64,000 nucleotides of DNA from Streptomyces xinghaiensis S187 (GTDB taxonomy: Bacteria; Actinomycetota; Actinomycetes; Streptomycetales; Streptomycetaceae): assembly GCF_000220705.2 (NCBI RefSeq), contig NZ_CP023202.1:3596001-3660000 (forward strand), given 5' to 3'. The notes under the pieces were generated by a model. It had not been told where the DNA came from, searched no databases, and worked only from the letters and a program-made list of their open reading frames with translations. Below, piece by piece: positions 33,679-42,130 of the stretch (positions within the stretch are counted from its first letter, which is position 1; the number at the start of each line of letters is the position of its first letter). A program made the position numbers and the translations under genes.

Positions 33679-35148
33679 ATGACAGCGACTTCCCAGCGCT
33701 TCCGCGAGTTCCGGATGCCCGACGTGGGCGAGGGGCTCACCGAGGCCGAGATCCTCAAGTGGTACGTGGGGCCCGGCGACACCGTGTCCGACGGGCAGAC
33801 CGTCTGCGAGGTGGAGACCGCCAAGGCGGCCGTGGAACTGCCCATCCCCTTCGACGGCGTGGTGCGCGAACTGCACTTCGAGGAAGGGGCGACGGTCGAC
33901 GTCGGCTCCGTCTTCATCACCGTCGACACCCAGCCGGGCGCCGACGGCGACGGTGACGGCGGCGCCGCGCCGGCCGCGGACGCGGTGCCCGCCCCCGCCC
34001 CCGCCGCGGAGGCGGCGGCCCCCGAGGGGGCGGAGCAGCCGCAGGAGCGGCAGCCGGTGCTGGTGGGCTACGGCGTCTCGGCCGCGTCCACCAAGCGCCG
34101 CGCGCGCAAGCCGCAGCCCGGCGCCGAGCCCCGGGTGTCCGCTCCGGCGCAGGCCGCTCCGGCGCAGGCCGCCCCGGCCCCGGCCCCGGCCGCTCCGGCG
34201 CAGGCCGTCCCGGCCGGTGTCCCGGAGGCTCCCCGGCCGCTGGCCAAGCCGCCCGTCCGCAAGCTCGCCAAGGACCTCGGCGTCGATCTGGCGTCGATCA
34301 CCCCGACCGGCCCGGACTCCATCGTGACCCGCGAGGACGTGCACGCCGCGGCCGCCGCGGCGAGCGCCCAAGCTGCGGCACCGGAGACGGCCCCGGCCGC
34401 TCCGGCCCCCGCCGCCGCACCGGCCGCAGCCCCCGTCTCCGCCGACGGCCGCGAGACCCGGGTGCCGATCAAGGGCGTACGGAAGGCCACCGCCCAGGCG
34501 GTGACCGGCAGCGCCTTCACCGCACCGCACGTCACGGAGTTCATCACCGTCGACGTGACCCGGACGATGAAGCTCGTCCAGGAGCTCAAGCAGGACCCGG
34601 AGATGGCCGGCCTGCGGGTCAACCCGCTGCTGCTGGTCGCCAAGGCCCTGCTGGTCGCGATCAAGCGCAACCCGGAGGTCAACGCGGCCTGGGACGAGGC
34701 CAACCAGGAGATCGTGCACAAGGAGTACGTCAACCTCGGCATCGCCGCGGCCACCCCGCGCGGTCTGATGGTGCCGAACATCAAGGACGCGCACGCCAAG
34801 ACCCTGCCGCAACTGGCCCGGGAGCTGGGCGAGCTGGTGGCCACCGCCCGGGAGGGGAAGACCTCCCCGGCGGCCATGCAGGGCGGCACGGTCACCATCA
34901 CCAACGTCGGCGTCTTCGGCGTCGACACCGGTACGCCGATCCTCAACCCCGGCGAGTCCGCGATCCTGGCCTTCGGCGCGGTCAAGGAGCGGCCGTGGGT
35001 GCACAAGGGCAAGGTCAAGCCGCGCCAGGTGACGACGCTCGGCCTCTCCTTCGACCACCGGCTGGTCGACGGGGAGCTGGGCTCCAAGGTCCTCGCGGAC
35101 ACCGCGGCGATCCTGGAACACCCCAAGCGGCTCATCACCTGGGCCTGA
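33679..35148 (+). CDS. bkdC: Branched-chain 2-oxoacid dehydrogenase E2 (second bkd cluster)
   Basis: A 489-aa dihydrolipoamide acyltransferase. The lipoyl domain (FRMPDVGEGLTEAEILKWYV, CEVETAKAAVELP) occupies residues 10-85. An Ala/Pro linker with repeated AAPAQAAPA follows. The subunit-binding domain (KPPVRKLAKDLGVDLASITP) comes next, then the catalytic domain ending with LSFDHRLVDGELGSKVL, where the HRxxDG motif is intact. It starts at ATG 33679 (GGGGA eight bases upstream) or GTG 33673. It closes the second bkd operon, which is followed by a strong hairpin. Confidence 0.93.
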   Translation: MTATSQRFREFRMPDVGEGLTEAEILKWYVGPGDTVSDGQTVCEVETAKAAVELPIPFDGVVRELHFEEGATVDVGSVFITVDTQPGADGDGDGGAAPAADAVPAPAPAAEAAAPEGAEQPQERQPVLVGYGVSAASTKRRARKPQPGAEPRVSAPAQAAPAQAAPAPAPAAPAQAVPAGVPEAPRPLAKPPVRKLAKDLGVDLASITPTGPDSIVTREDVHAAAAAASAQAAAPETAPAAPAPAAAPAAAPVSADGRETRVPIKGVRKATAQAVTGSAFTAPHVTEFITVDVTRTMKLVQELKQDPEMAGLRVNPLLLVAKALLVAIKRNPEVNAAWDEANQEIVHKEYVNLGIAAATPRGLMVPNIKDAHAKTLPQLARELGELVATAREGKTSPAAMQGGTVTITNVGVFGVDTGTPILNPGESAILAFGAVKERPWVHKGKVKPRQVTTLGLSFDHRLVDGELGSKVLADTAAILEHPKRLITWA

Positions 35149-35232
35149 CGGATACGGACCGCGCGGGGCCCGTACGATGCGCGGGCCCGGCCCGTACCGG
35201 ACCGCTCGCACCGCTCGCACCGCTCGACACCC

Positions 35233-35265
35233 GGAAGCCCGGACGCCGTTCGCGTCCGGGCTTCC
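35233..35265 (+). terminator. Terminator of the second bkd operon
   Basis: The 14-bp arms GGAAGCCCGGACGC and GCGTCCGGGCTTCC flank a 5-nt loop, 85 bp after the E2 stop. Just before it are short CGCTCGCAC tandem repeats (about 35202-35226). The remaining bases to the GntR gene hold its promoter and nothing else that I recognise. Confidence 0.82.
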
Positions 35266-35454
35266 CGGCTTTCCGGCAGCGGCCGGGACTCTCCCGGGCA
35301 CCCCGGCACGGCGCAGCGGCCGGGGTGCCGGCGCGCGGCCCCCGCCCCCCGGCCCACCGCGGACCTCCGGACGCCCACCAGTGTTCAGCGGCCGGTCCCG
35401 TCCGCATCCCGGACCGATCAAAACCCGTTCATCTCATGTATCTAAGCTGTGTCC

Positions 35455-36138
35455 ATGCTGTCCGCCCTCACGCCCGAGACCGCCTCCGAGACCAGCCCCG
35501 GCAAGCGGCCGCCCGCCGCCGACCGGGTCTACGCCCACGTCAAGCAGGCCGTCCTGGACCGCCGTTACGAGGGCGGCACCCTGCTCACCGAGGGCCACCT
35601 CGCCGAGGTGACCGGCGTCTCCCGGACCCCGGTGCGGGAGGCCCTGCTGCGGCTGGAGGCCGAAGGGCTGCTCAAGCTCTACCCGAAGAAGGGCGCCCTG
35701 GTGCTCCCGGTCTCCGCGCAGGAGATCCGCGACGTGGTCGAGACCCGGCTGCTGATCGAGGAGCACGCCGCCCGCAAGGCCGTCCCCGCGAGCCCGCGCC
35801 TGGTGGAGCGGCTGGAGGAACTCCTCGGCGAACAGCGGCGCCACGCGGCCGCCGGCGACCTCCCGGCCTTCTCCGCCAGCGACCGCTGCTTCCACGCCGA
35901 GATCGTGCGCAGCGCCGGCAACCTCATCCTGGAACGCCTCTACGACCAGCTCCGGGACCGGCAGCTGCGCATGGGCGTCGCCGTGATGCACGCCCACCCC
36001 GACCGCATCGCCAAGAACATCGCCGAGCACACCGAGATCCTGCGCGCCCTGCGCGCGGGGGACGCCGACGCGGCCGCCGGGGCCGTCGGCCGGCACATCG
36101 GCCGGGTGCGGGAGCTGGCCGGAGGCGATCCCCGGTGA
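35455..36138 (+). CDS. GntR/FadR-type transcriptional regulator (FCD domain)
   Basis: A regulator of about 227 aa. The winged HTH is at residues 22-88 (RVYAHVKQAVLDRRYEGGTL, EVTGVSRTPVREALLRLEAE), followed by an all-helical FCD ligand domain (ETRLLIEEHAARKA, DRCFHAEIVRSAGNLILERL, EHTEILRALRAGD). FCD regulators sense organic acids or acyl-CoA. It is coupled (GTGA) to an MFS transporter gene, which it probably controls together with itself. No ribosome site precedes the start. TAAGCT at 35443-35448 would serve as a -10 placing the transcript start at ATG 35455, so a leaderless message is possible; GTG 35449 is an alternative start. Confidence 0.88.
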   Translation: MLSALTPETASETSPGKRPPAADRVYAHVKQAVLDRRYEGGTLLTEGHLAEVTGVSRTPVREALLRLEAEGLLKLYPKKGALVLPVSAQEIRDVVETRLLIEEHAARKAVPASPRLVERLEELLGEQRRHAAAGDLPAFSASDRCFHAEIVRSAGNLILERLYDQLRDRQLRMGVAVMHAHPDRIAKNIAEHTEILRALRAGDADAAAGAVGRHIGRVRELAGGDPR

Positions 36139-37496
36139 GCTCCGCCGCGCGTCCCGGCGGGCCCGCGCCCGCCTTCCCCGGCTCCGCCGTGTCCGACCCC
36201 CGCGGGGGCGGGCGGGCGGCGTTCGTCTGGGGCATCGGGGTCCTGGTCTACTTCCTGGCCGTCTCCTACCGCACCAGCCTCGGCGTGGCCGGGCTCGACG
36301 CCGCGGACCGCTTCCAGGTGGGCGCCTCCGCGCTGTCGACCTTCACCATCCTCCAGCTCCTCGTCTACGCGGGGATGCAGATACCGGTGGGCCTGCTGGT
36401 CGACCGGCTGGGCACCAAGCGTGTCCTGATCATGGGCATCGCGCTGTTCACCACCGGCCAGTTCGGCTTCGGCCTCTCCGACTCGTACGCCATGGCCCTG
36501 GCCTCGCGGGCACTGCTCGGCTGCGGTGACGCCATGACCTTCATCAGCGTGCTGCGGCTGGGATCCCGCTGGTTCCCCGCCCGCCGCGGCCCGCTGATCG
36601 CGCAGGTGGCGGCGCTGATCGGGATGGCCGGCAACCTGCTCTCCACGCTGGTGCTGGCCAGGCTGCTGAACACCTTCGGCTGGACCCCGGCCTTCGCGGG
36701 CAGCGCGGCCGGCGGCGTGGCCGTGCTCGCCCTGGTGCTCGTCTTCCTCAAGGACCATCCGGAGGGCGCCGCCCCCGCCCCGCGGGACGGCGCGCACAAG
36801 GGGAGGGCCGCGCCGCCCCGCTTCGGCGTCGGCCGGCAGATCGCCGACTCCTGGCGCGAGCCCGGCACCCGGCTGGGCATGTGGGTGCACTTCACCACCC
36901 AGTTCCCGGGCATGGTCTACCTGCTGCTCTGGGGGATGCCGTTCCTGGTCGAGGCCCAGGGCCGCTCCCGGACGGAGGCCGGTGAGCTGCTGACCCTGGT
37001 GGTGCTCTCCAACATGGCCGTCGGCCTCGTCTACGGGCAGCTCATCGCCCGGCACCACCGGGCGCGGATGCCCCTCGCGCTGGGCACGATCGGCCTGACC
37101 GCCGTCTTCTGGGGCACCGCGCTGGCCTGGCCGGGCACGGCACCCGTCTGGCTGCTCGTCGCGCTCAGCCTGGTGCTGGGGCTCTGCGGCCCCGCCTCGA
37201 TGATCGGCTTCGACTTCGCCCGCCCGGCCAATCCGCCGGAGCGCATCGGCACCGCCTCCGGCATCGTCAACATGGGCGGCTTCACCGCGTCGATGACGAC
37301 GCTGCTGGCCATCGGCGTGCTGCTGGACGCGACCGGGGACGACTACCGCGCCGCCTTCGCCTCCGTGTTCGTCCTCCAGGCGCTGGGCGTCGCACAGATC
37401 CTGCGCCTGCGGAGCCGGGCGGACCGCCGCGAGCGGGAACGGACCGTCGCCAGCCGGGTCGAGACGGTGCACGTGCCGGCCGTCCGGCAGGGCTGA
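36135..37496 (+). CDS. Major facilitator superfamily transporter
   Basis: A 453-aa MFS permease with about twelve hydrophobic segments. The MFS motif between TM2 and TM3 reads GLLVDRLGTKRVLIMG, and SRALLGCGDAMTFISVLRLG follows as in the nitrate/sugar-phosphate-like branch. The central loop (residues about 210-245) is basic. GTG 36135 overlaps the GntR stop, and GGAGGCG at 36121 is a suitable ribosome site. Substrate unknown; it is probably an organic acid or nutrient given the FCD regulator. Confidence 0.88.
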   Translation: MSSAARPGGPAPAFPGSAVSDPRGGGRAAFVWGIGVLVYFLAVSYRTSLGVAGLDAADRFQVGASALSTFTILQLLVYAGMQIPVGLLVDRLGTKRVLIMGIALFTTGQFGFGLSDSYAMALASRALLGCGDAMTFISVLRLGSRWFPARRGPLIAQVAALIGMAGNLLSTLVLARLLNTFGWTPAFAGSAAGGVAVLALVLVFLKDHPEGAAPAPRDGAHKGRAAPPRFGVGRQIADSWREPGTRLGMWVHFTTQFPGMVYLLLWGMPFLVEAQGRSRTEAGELLTLVVLSNMAVGLVYGQLIARHHRARMPLALGTIGLTAVFWGTALAWPGTAPVWLLVALSLVLGLCGPASMIGFDFARPANPPERIGTASGIVNMGGFTASMTTLLAIGVLLDATGDDYRAAFASVFVLQALGVAQILRLRSRADRRERERTVASRVETVHVPAVRQG

Positions 37497-37640
37497 CGGG
37501 CCGTCCGGAACGCCCGGACCGGCGGGGGCGGACAGCCCGGCGGCCGGCCCGGAACGGACCGCGGGTGGGGCCGCGGTCCGGACGGCACGGGACGGGGCGG
37601 GGCCCGCGGCGGTCGGCGAAGCCCGAGGGCAGCGCGGCCC

Positions 37641-38468
37641 CTACGGCGTCGTCGAGAAGTTCCGCAGGATCGCCTCGGCGAGCCTCTGGTCGCCCTCCGT
37701 CTTGATCCGGTCCGCCACCGCCGCCGGCTTCACCCGGCCGCAGGCCAGCAGCGCGTACGTCTCCCAGTCCAGGGTGAGCGTCACCGCGGGGCCCAGCGAG
37801 GGGCTGCCGCTGACCGAGGCCCGGCCCTCGCCGTCCACTCGCACGGTGCGCATGAACTCCACCGGCCCGTGCACGTCGATCACCACCGCCGTGTTCGGCG
37901 GTGCGCCCGCGTCCTTGGCGACGACCTTCGGCAGTCCCTCCAGGAGCAGGTCGCGGGCGACCAGCGCGCCCGGCGAGTCCAGATTGCCGGGCTGCCGCAG
38001 CGCCCGGCGCAGGTCCTGCTCGTGCACCCAGACGTCGAACGCCCGCAGCCGCAGGCAGTGTTCCAGCGTGATCTCCGCGCCGCCCAGCGGCCCCCGGACC
38101 TTCGTACCCGGGTCGCGTCCCTCGTTGCGCAGCTGCCGCGAGCGGCGGATGATCGTGTACTCCAGCTCGGAGGTCATCTCCGGCCCCGTGTGGCAGCGCC
38201 GCACGTCGACCTGGACCTCCATGTAGCGGGTCAGCTCGTCCGTCACGTGGTAGAGATCGCGCGGCAGCGAGTGGATCGGCCGGGGATCGCCCAGCATCTC
38301 GCACTCGATTCCGATCACATGGGAGACGACGTCCCTAACCGACCAGCCGGGACAGGCGGTCGCGCGGTTCCACTCACCCTCGACGAGCGGTGTCACCAGC
38401 TCGGAGATCGCCTCGATGGAGTGGGTCCAGGCGTCGATGTAGGGCTGCAGGCTTGGGTGGACGGTCAC
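37641..38468 (-). CDS. Maleylpyruvate isomerase-family mycothiol-dependent protein
   Basis: A 275-aa protein of the actinobacterial MPI-N/DinB-like superfamily. The N-terminal helical bundle shows WNRATACPGWSVRDVVSHVIG and LRAFDVWVHEQDLRRAL, the metal-site regions (His residues in VVSHV and WVHEQD). The C-terminal part (VRVDGEGRASVSG to DWETYALLACGRV) is the SCP2-like alpha/beta half common in the family. Members use mycothiol as thiol cofactor, but most are uncharacterised. GTG 38468 is the start, divergent from a hydrolase gene 149 bp away. Confidence 0.82.
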   Translation of the reverse strand: MTVHPSLQPYIDAWTHSIEAISELVTPLVEGEWNRATACPGWSVRDVVSHVIGIECEMLGDPRPIHSLPRDLYHVTDELTRYMEVQVDVRRCHTGPEMTSELEYTIIRRSRQLRNEGRDPGTKVRGPLGGAEITLEHCLRLRAFDVWVHEQDLRRALRQPGNLDSPGALVARDLLLEGLPKVVAKDAGAPPNTAVVIDVHGPVEFMRTVRVDGEGRASVSGSPSLGPAVTLTLDWETYALLACGRVKPAAVADRIKTEGDQRLAEAILRNFSTTP

Positions 38469-38617
38469 GTGACCCCTCGGCGGTTCGTACGCGGGCTGGG
38501 TGCTTGAGCCACCGGCTCACGCAGTTAAGTTACGCTGCGCGTGGGCACACCGGCAGTGCTTTCGTGTGACGATCGTAGGCCCGTCACGGCGGGCCCAAGG
38601 CCGAGAGTGGTGGTACC

Positions 38618-39427
38618 GTGCGCGCCTCCCTGCTGCAGATTGCCGTCAATTCCGGCGAAACGGTCGCAGCGCGCCGGCAACGGGTGGCCGCGCTCGTCCG
38701 GGAACAGGCCGGTTCGGACCTCGTCGTCCTCCCCGAGCTCTGGCCGACGGGCGCCTTCGCCTACGACCTCTTCGAGGAATACGCCGAGACCCTCGACGGC
38801 CCCACCGTCACCGCCATGGCCGCCGCCGCGGCCGAAGCGTCGGTCTGGCTGCACGCCGGGTCCGTCGTCGAACGCGCCCCCGACGGCACGCTGTACAACA
38901 CCTCCGTGGTCCTCGGCCCCGACGGCCGCCTCCGCGCCTCCTACCGCAAGATCCACCGCTTCGGCTTCGACAAGGGCGAGGCCGCGATGATGGGCGGCGG
39001 CGAGGAGATCGCCACCATCCGCCTCCCGGAGACCGTGGCCGGCCTGGCCACCTGCTACGACCTGCGCTTCCCCGAACAGTTCCGGCAACTCACCGACGCC
39101 GGCGCCGAACTCCTCGTCATCCCCGCCGGCTGGCCCGCCCGCCGCCGCGAGCACTGGACCCTGCTGGCCCGCGCCCGCGCCGTCGAGAACCAGGCGTACG
39201 TCCTCGCCTGCTGCTCCGCCGGAACGCACGGCGGCGTCGAACAGGCCGGGCACAGCCGGATCATCGACCCCTGGGGCGAGGTGATCGCCGAGGCCGGCGA
39301 GGACGAGCAGATCCTCACCGCCGACCTCGACCTCTCCCGCGTCGCGAAGACCCGCGCCGACTTCCCCGTCCTCCGCGACCGCGTCCTCGGCCTGCCGACG
39401 CCCCGCCCCGCCGCGCCGGACGCCTGA
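38618..39427 (+). CDS. Carbon-nitrogen hydrolase (nitrilase superfamily)
   Basis: A 269-aa nitrilase-fold amidase. The catalytic triad is visible: Glu in VVLPELWPTGAF, Lys in SYRKIHRFGF and Cys in ATCYDLRFPEQF. It resembles omega-amidase and related branches that cleave small amides or ketoglutaramate-type substrates. The GTG at 38618 follows GAGAGTGG. The divergent neighbour is the mycothiol-dependent protein. The gene ends 57 bp from the convergent XRE regulator that begins the accessory islet. Confidence 0.87.
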   Translation: MRASLLQIAVNSGETVAARRQRVAALVREQAGSDLVVLPELWPTGAFAYDLFEEYAETLDGPTVTAMAAAAAEASVWLHAGSVVERAPDGTLYNTSVVLGPDGRLRASYRKIHRFGFDKGEAAMMGGGEEIATIRLPETVAGLATCYDLRFPEQFRQLTDAGAELLVIPAGWPARRREHWTLLARARAVENQAYVLACCSAGTHGGVEQAGHSRIIDPWGEVIAEAGEDEQILTADLDLSRVAKTRADFPVLRDRVLGLPTPRPAAPDA

Positions 39428-39483
39428 GCGGGGTACGCGCCGGGGCGCGAGGGCCCAAGACGCGGCGGCACCCCACGCCCCCG

Positions 39484-40731
39484 TCAGTCGTACGTTCGCA
39501 GGGTGGCCACGAGTTGCCGTGCCTCCCTCGCACCTCGCCGCATCAGGACCGCAGCCACGGTGTGCAACTCGTTCCAGGCGTGGGGGCGGCCGATGTCGGC
39601 CGCCTCGGGCACGATGGCCAACGCCACCGAGGCGGCTTGCGACGCCTCACCCGCTTCGGCCAGCGCGTGCGCCAGGCAGGCCCGGTACCACGTCTTGTCG
39701 CGCCGGTAGTCGTCCGGCAGCGCGGCCAGCCCGGCGGTGAGGTGGCGCACCGCCGCCTTCCCGTCGCGCAGATGCAGTGCGGCCATCCCTCGTTGCAGCG
39801 TGAACCACGTCTCGCCGTAGAAATACATCCACGGCGGCTCGTCCTCCGGGTGCTGCGCCGCGCGGCCGATGAGGTCCTGTGCTTCGTCCAGGAGACGCTC
39901 GGCGTCATCGGCGTCGCCGCCCAGCGCGTGACCCCGGGCAGCCATCTGAGCGGCCATGCCCTGGACGCCGAGGGATGTTCCCGGGGCCGACCAACGAGCC
40001 GCCTCCGCCAGACGCACACACCGGTCCCCACGGCCGCCCGACCACGCCATGTGCGCCTTCATGCTGAGCGTCGTGGCCGCCATATTGGCGTCACCGGCCT
40101 CCAGCGCCCACTCGTGGCTGCGGTCGTACCAGGCGAGGGCGGCTGCCGTCTTCCCCTGGTCCTGTGCCATCCAGGCCAGGAACTGCGCATGCTCGGACGC
40201 CAGACGGACCACTCGGCCCGCCAACGGACCCCGGGCACTGCCGTACAGGTCCACCACCGTCCGGAGTTGCTGGCGCATCAAGCCCGCCAACGGTCGTGAA
40301 CCGATCTCGTCCTCGGCCCGGCGATGCTCCGCCAGAAGCCGGTCGAGCCAGTCGAGCGTGGCGGTATCCACGGGGTGCTCGCCGTCGACCACGCTCGTCA
40401 CGCGAGCCAGCAGGTCCTCGTCCGGCCCGGGCCCGGGCCCGGCGAGGGCGGGCACTGGTGACTCAACGCCCGGACGGTCGGTTGCCGAGAGGTGAGCCGG
40501 GACGCGGAGTCCCTCCACGATCCGTTGCCGCACCTCGACCGAGGTGACGTGCCTCCGGCCGCGCTCGATGTTGGACACCTCGGGCTGAACGAGGCCGACG
40601 CGCTCCCCGAGCTTCGTCTGGCTCATCCCGGTGAGCTGCCGGTACGTACGAAAGACGGCGCCCCAGTCCCCGGCGGCGACCGTCGATACCAACTGCGGGT
40701 GGGACCACACGTCCGCACGCTTTTCCCCCAT
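39484..40731 (-). CDS. XRE-family HTH regulator with TPR-like C-terminal domain (islet A)
   Basis: A 415-aa regulator. The HTH lies at residues 27-62 (YRQLTGMSQTKLGERVGLVQ, EVSNIERGRRHVT). The rest is helical with TPR-like repeats (AQDQGKTAAALAWYDRSHEW, ANMAATTLSMKAHMAW, LRDGKAAVRHLTAGLAAL). Such Streptomyces proteins resemble pheromone- or peptide-sensing regulators, but no ligand is known. The start ATG 40731 immediately follows a CGCCC-GGGCG palindrome. It is divergent from two small coupled genes that it may control. It is similar in plan, not in detail, to the regulator at 44447. Confidence 0.85.
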   Translation of the reverse strand: MGEKRADVWSHPQLVSTVAAGDWGAVFRTYRQLTGMSQTKLGERVGLVQPEVSNIERGRRHVTSVEVRQRIVEGLRVPAHLSATDRPGVESPVPALAGPGPGPDEDLLARVTSVVDGEHPVDTATLDWLDRLLAEHRRAEDEIGSRPLAGLMRQQLRTVVDLYGSARGPLAGRVVRLASEHAQFLAWMAQDQGKTAAALAWYDRSHEWALEAGDANMAATTLSMKAHMAWSGGRGDRCVRLAEAARWSAPGTSLGVQGMAAQMAARGHALGGDADDAERLLDEAQDLIGRAAQHPEDEPPWMYFYGETWFTLQRGMAALHLRDGKAAVRHLTAGLAALPDDYRRDKTWYRACLAHALAEAGEASQAASVALAIVPEAADIGRPHAWNELHTVAAVLMRRGAREARQLVATLRTYD

Positions 40732-40732
40732 A

Positions 40733-40748
40733 CGCCCAATATAGGGCG
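40733..40748. promoter_or_regulatory. Palindrome abutting the XRE regulator start
   Basis: CGCCC-AATATA-GGGCG is a perfect 5-bp-arm palindrome with an AT core, in a chromosome where such AT patches are rare. It sits one base before the regulator ATG on the opposite strand, so it could be a -10 region of a short-leader transcript and an autoregulatory site at once. Confidence 0.45.
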
Positions 40749-40876
40749 CACCCATAGGGCCATGGCATGGCTTTGTGCGGGTTCGGGCGCGAGGGTCTTC
40801 GCGAAGGGACAGGACCCCCGCGACCGTGGCGACGGCCCGGGGGCATGGCCACCAACCTGGCTTGGAGGTTGACGAC

Positions 40877-41152
40877 ATGCTCAAAACTACCGAGAAGCTG
40901 CTTCGTCCGCTGCTGCGCTTGCTGCTTCCTCCCGGAGGGCGCCACCGGTCAACGGGGGCAGCTCCATTGACCGCCGCACCCCCGATTCCCCGCAGCTTGG
41001 GCTCGCCCGTGCCGGACGGCGCGCCCCTCGGGCTCGTCCGGCCGTATCTCATCGCCCACGAGCGGAGGATCGAGCGCGAACGACGACACCGCCGCCGCAT
41101 CCGGCTGGTGCTGTTGCCGCAGGGCCTCGACCTGCCGGGGGTGGTCGCGTGA
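40877..41152 (+). CDS. Small basic protein of unknown function (islet A, gene 1)
   Basis: A 91-aa protein with no recognised domain. The N-terminus is amphipathic and hydrophobic (MLKTTEKLLRPLLRLLLPPG), the middle is Pro-rich, and the C-terminal third is strongly basic (RRIERERRHRRRIRLVL). GGAGG eight bases before ATG 40877 supports the start. The stop overlaps the next gene (GTGA). It is divergent from the XRE regulator across 145 bp. Similar small basic proteins next to XRE regulators are, as I recall, common in Streptomyces, but no role has been given to them. Confidence 0.72.
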   Translation: MLKTTEKLLRPLLRLLLPPGGRHRSTGAAPLTAAPPIPRSLGSPVPDGAPLGLVRPYLIAHERRIERERRHRRRIRLVLLPQGLDLPGVVA

Positions 41153-41535
41153 AGACCCGCCCCCGCCTCCTGCCGTGGTCCGAGTCCGGCAAGCCGGCCT
41201 ACCTTCGCACCAGTGACCCGAACAGCATGCTGTCCCGGCTCGCCGACGAGATGGAGGAAGCCCAGCTCGGCATCGGCGAGAGCGTGCTGGCCGCCGCCAA
41301 GGGAATCTTGAGCGATCCGAAGGCGTCCGCTTCCGAGCTGCGGTTCACCGCGGCCCGGCTCAGTGAATGCCTGTTCGACGCGCTGAGGGTCGCCACGTCG
41401 CGCGGCGCCCGTCTGACGGACGCCGACGAGGAGGACGACTCGCCCGTCGACGACGCGGGGCCGACCGCGCAGGATCCGTCCCGCAGGTGTGAGGGCGGCA
41501 AGAACGACGGCCGGATCCCGGCGGACGGTCGCTGA
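41149..41535 (+). CDS. Small acidic helical protein of unknown function (islet A, gene 2)
   Basis: A 128-aa protein. After MKTRPRLLPWSESGKPAYLR it is mainly helical (MLSRLADEMEEAQLGIGESV, then DPKASASELRFTAARLSECL). The last 45 residues are acidic and disordered. A truncated paralogue of residues about 72-112 lies at 42131-42280. GTG 41149 overlaps gene 1, so they form a coupled pair. Function unknown. Confidence 0.72.
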   Translation: MKTRPRLLPWSESGKPAYLRTSDPNSMLSRLADEMEEAQLGIGESVLAAAKGILSDPKASASELRFTAARLSECLFDALRVATSRGARLTDADEEDDSPVDDAGPTAQDPSRRCEGGKNDGRIPADGR

Positions 41536-41546
41536 ACCGAGCATGA

Positions 41547-41578
41547 GCGGAGGTCGGCCCCCAAAGGCCGGCCTCCGC
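41547..41578. terminator. Hairpin after the small gene pair
   Basis: GCGGAGGTCGGCC pairs with GGCCGGCCTCCGC (one G-U pair) around a 6-nt loop, between the convergent genes ending at 41535 and 41581. Confidence 0.7.
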
Positions 41579-41580
41579 GT

Positions 41581-41820
41581 TCACGGCGCGCTTGGCGCCA
41601 GGTGTCCACCGGCGGGTGCCTCGGCATCGTGTCCCCGCTCGGCGTCGGCCATCTCCGCCTTGATGGCATCGATGCGCTCGCGCTTCTCCGGGGTGATGTC
41701 GGCCGTCAGGTCGGCCATCGTGCCGAGTTTCATCTGCCCTGCCCATGAGGAAGACGCCCCGCCGTCGGGGTCGAAGACGAACAGCATCCGGATGCCGGGT
41801 GCCTCGACCCAGTCCAGCAC
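41581..41820 (-). CDS. Short protein, possible remnant of a HigB/HigA-like toxin-antitoxin pair
   Basis: A 79-aa frame (GTG start at 41820). The segment IRMLFVFDPDGGA resembles the core strand of RelE/HigB-type toxins, where it is normally followed by a GDKxGxW segment that is missing here. The next part (MADLTADITPEKRERIDAIK) resembles the start of a HigA/XRE antitoxin, but the HTH that should follow is replaced by a short Pro/Gly tail. This is what an internal deletion joining a toxin to its antitoxin would look like. It lies 48 bp after a small GntR gene. It may equally be an unrelated small protein. Confidence 0.4.
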   Translation of the reverse strand: MLDWVEAPGIRMLFVFDPDGGASSSWAGQMKLGTMADLTADITPEKRERIDAIKAEMADAERGHDAEAPAGGHLAPSAP

Positions 41821-41868
41821 ATCTTCGGAGGACCGCGCCCAACTCCCGCTCTGGTCGGAGGCGGACGG

Positions 41869-42120
41869 TCACCCCTCCGCGTCGTCGTCGGGCTGCTTCA
41901 CGAACGACCCGCGGCCGGGAACCGTGTAGATCAGGCCGCGCTCACGGAGCACGGCCAAGGCCCGCTGGACCGTCGAGGCCCCGGATGAGTATTCGCGGCG
42001 CAACTCCAGCTCGGACGGGACCCGGCCGGACAGTTCGCCCGACGTGATCTCTTCCGCGAGGTGGTCGGCGATCTGCTGGTACGGGTGGCGCGGGTCGTCG
42101 GGGTTGATGGTGCGGACCAT
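41869..42120 (-). CDS. Small GntR-type winged-helix DNA-binding protein
   Basis: An 83-aa protein that is little more than a GntR winged helix: DPRHPYQQIADHLAEEITSG, RVPSELELRREYSSGASTVQ and GLIYTVPGRGSFV. There is no effector domain, as in the short GntR proteins frequent in Streptomyces accessory regions. ATG 42120 begins the domain correctly; a longer frame upstream reads through the truncated paralogue at 42131 on the other strand. Targets unknown. Confidence 0.78.
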   Translation of the reverse strand: MVRTINPDDPRHPYQQIADHLAEEITSGELSGRVPSELELRREYSSGASTVQRALAVLRERGLIYTVPGRGSFVKQPDDDAEG

Positions 42121-42130
42121 GAGCCAATAG

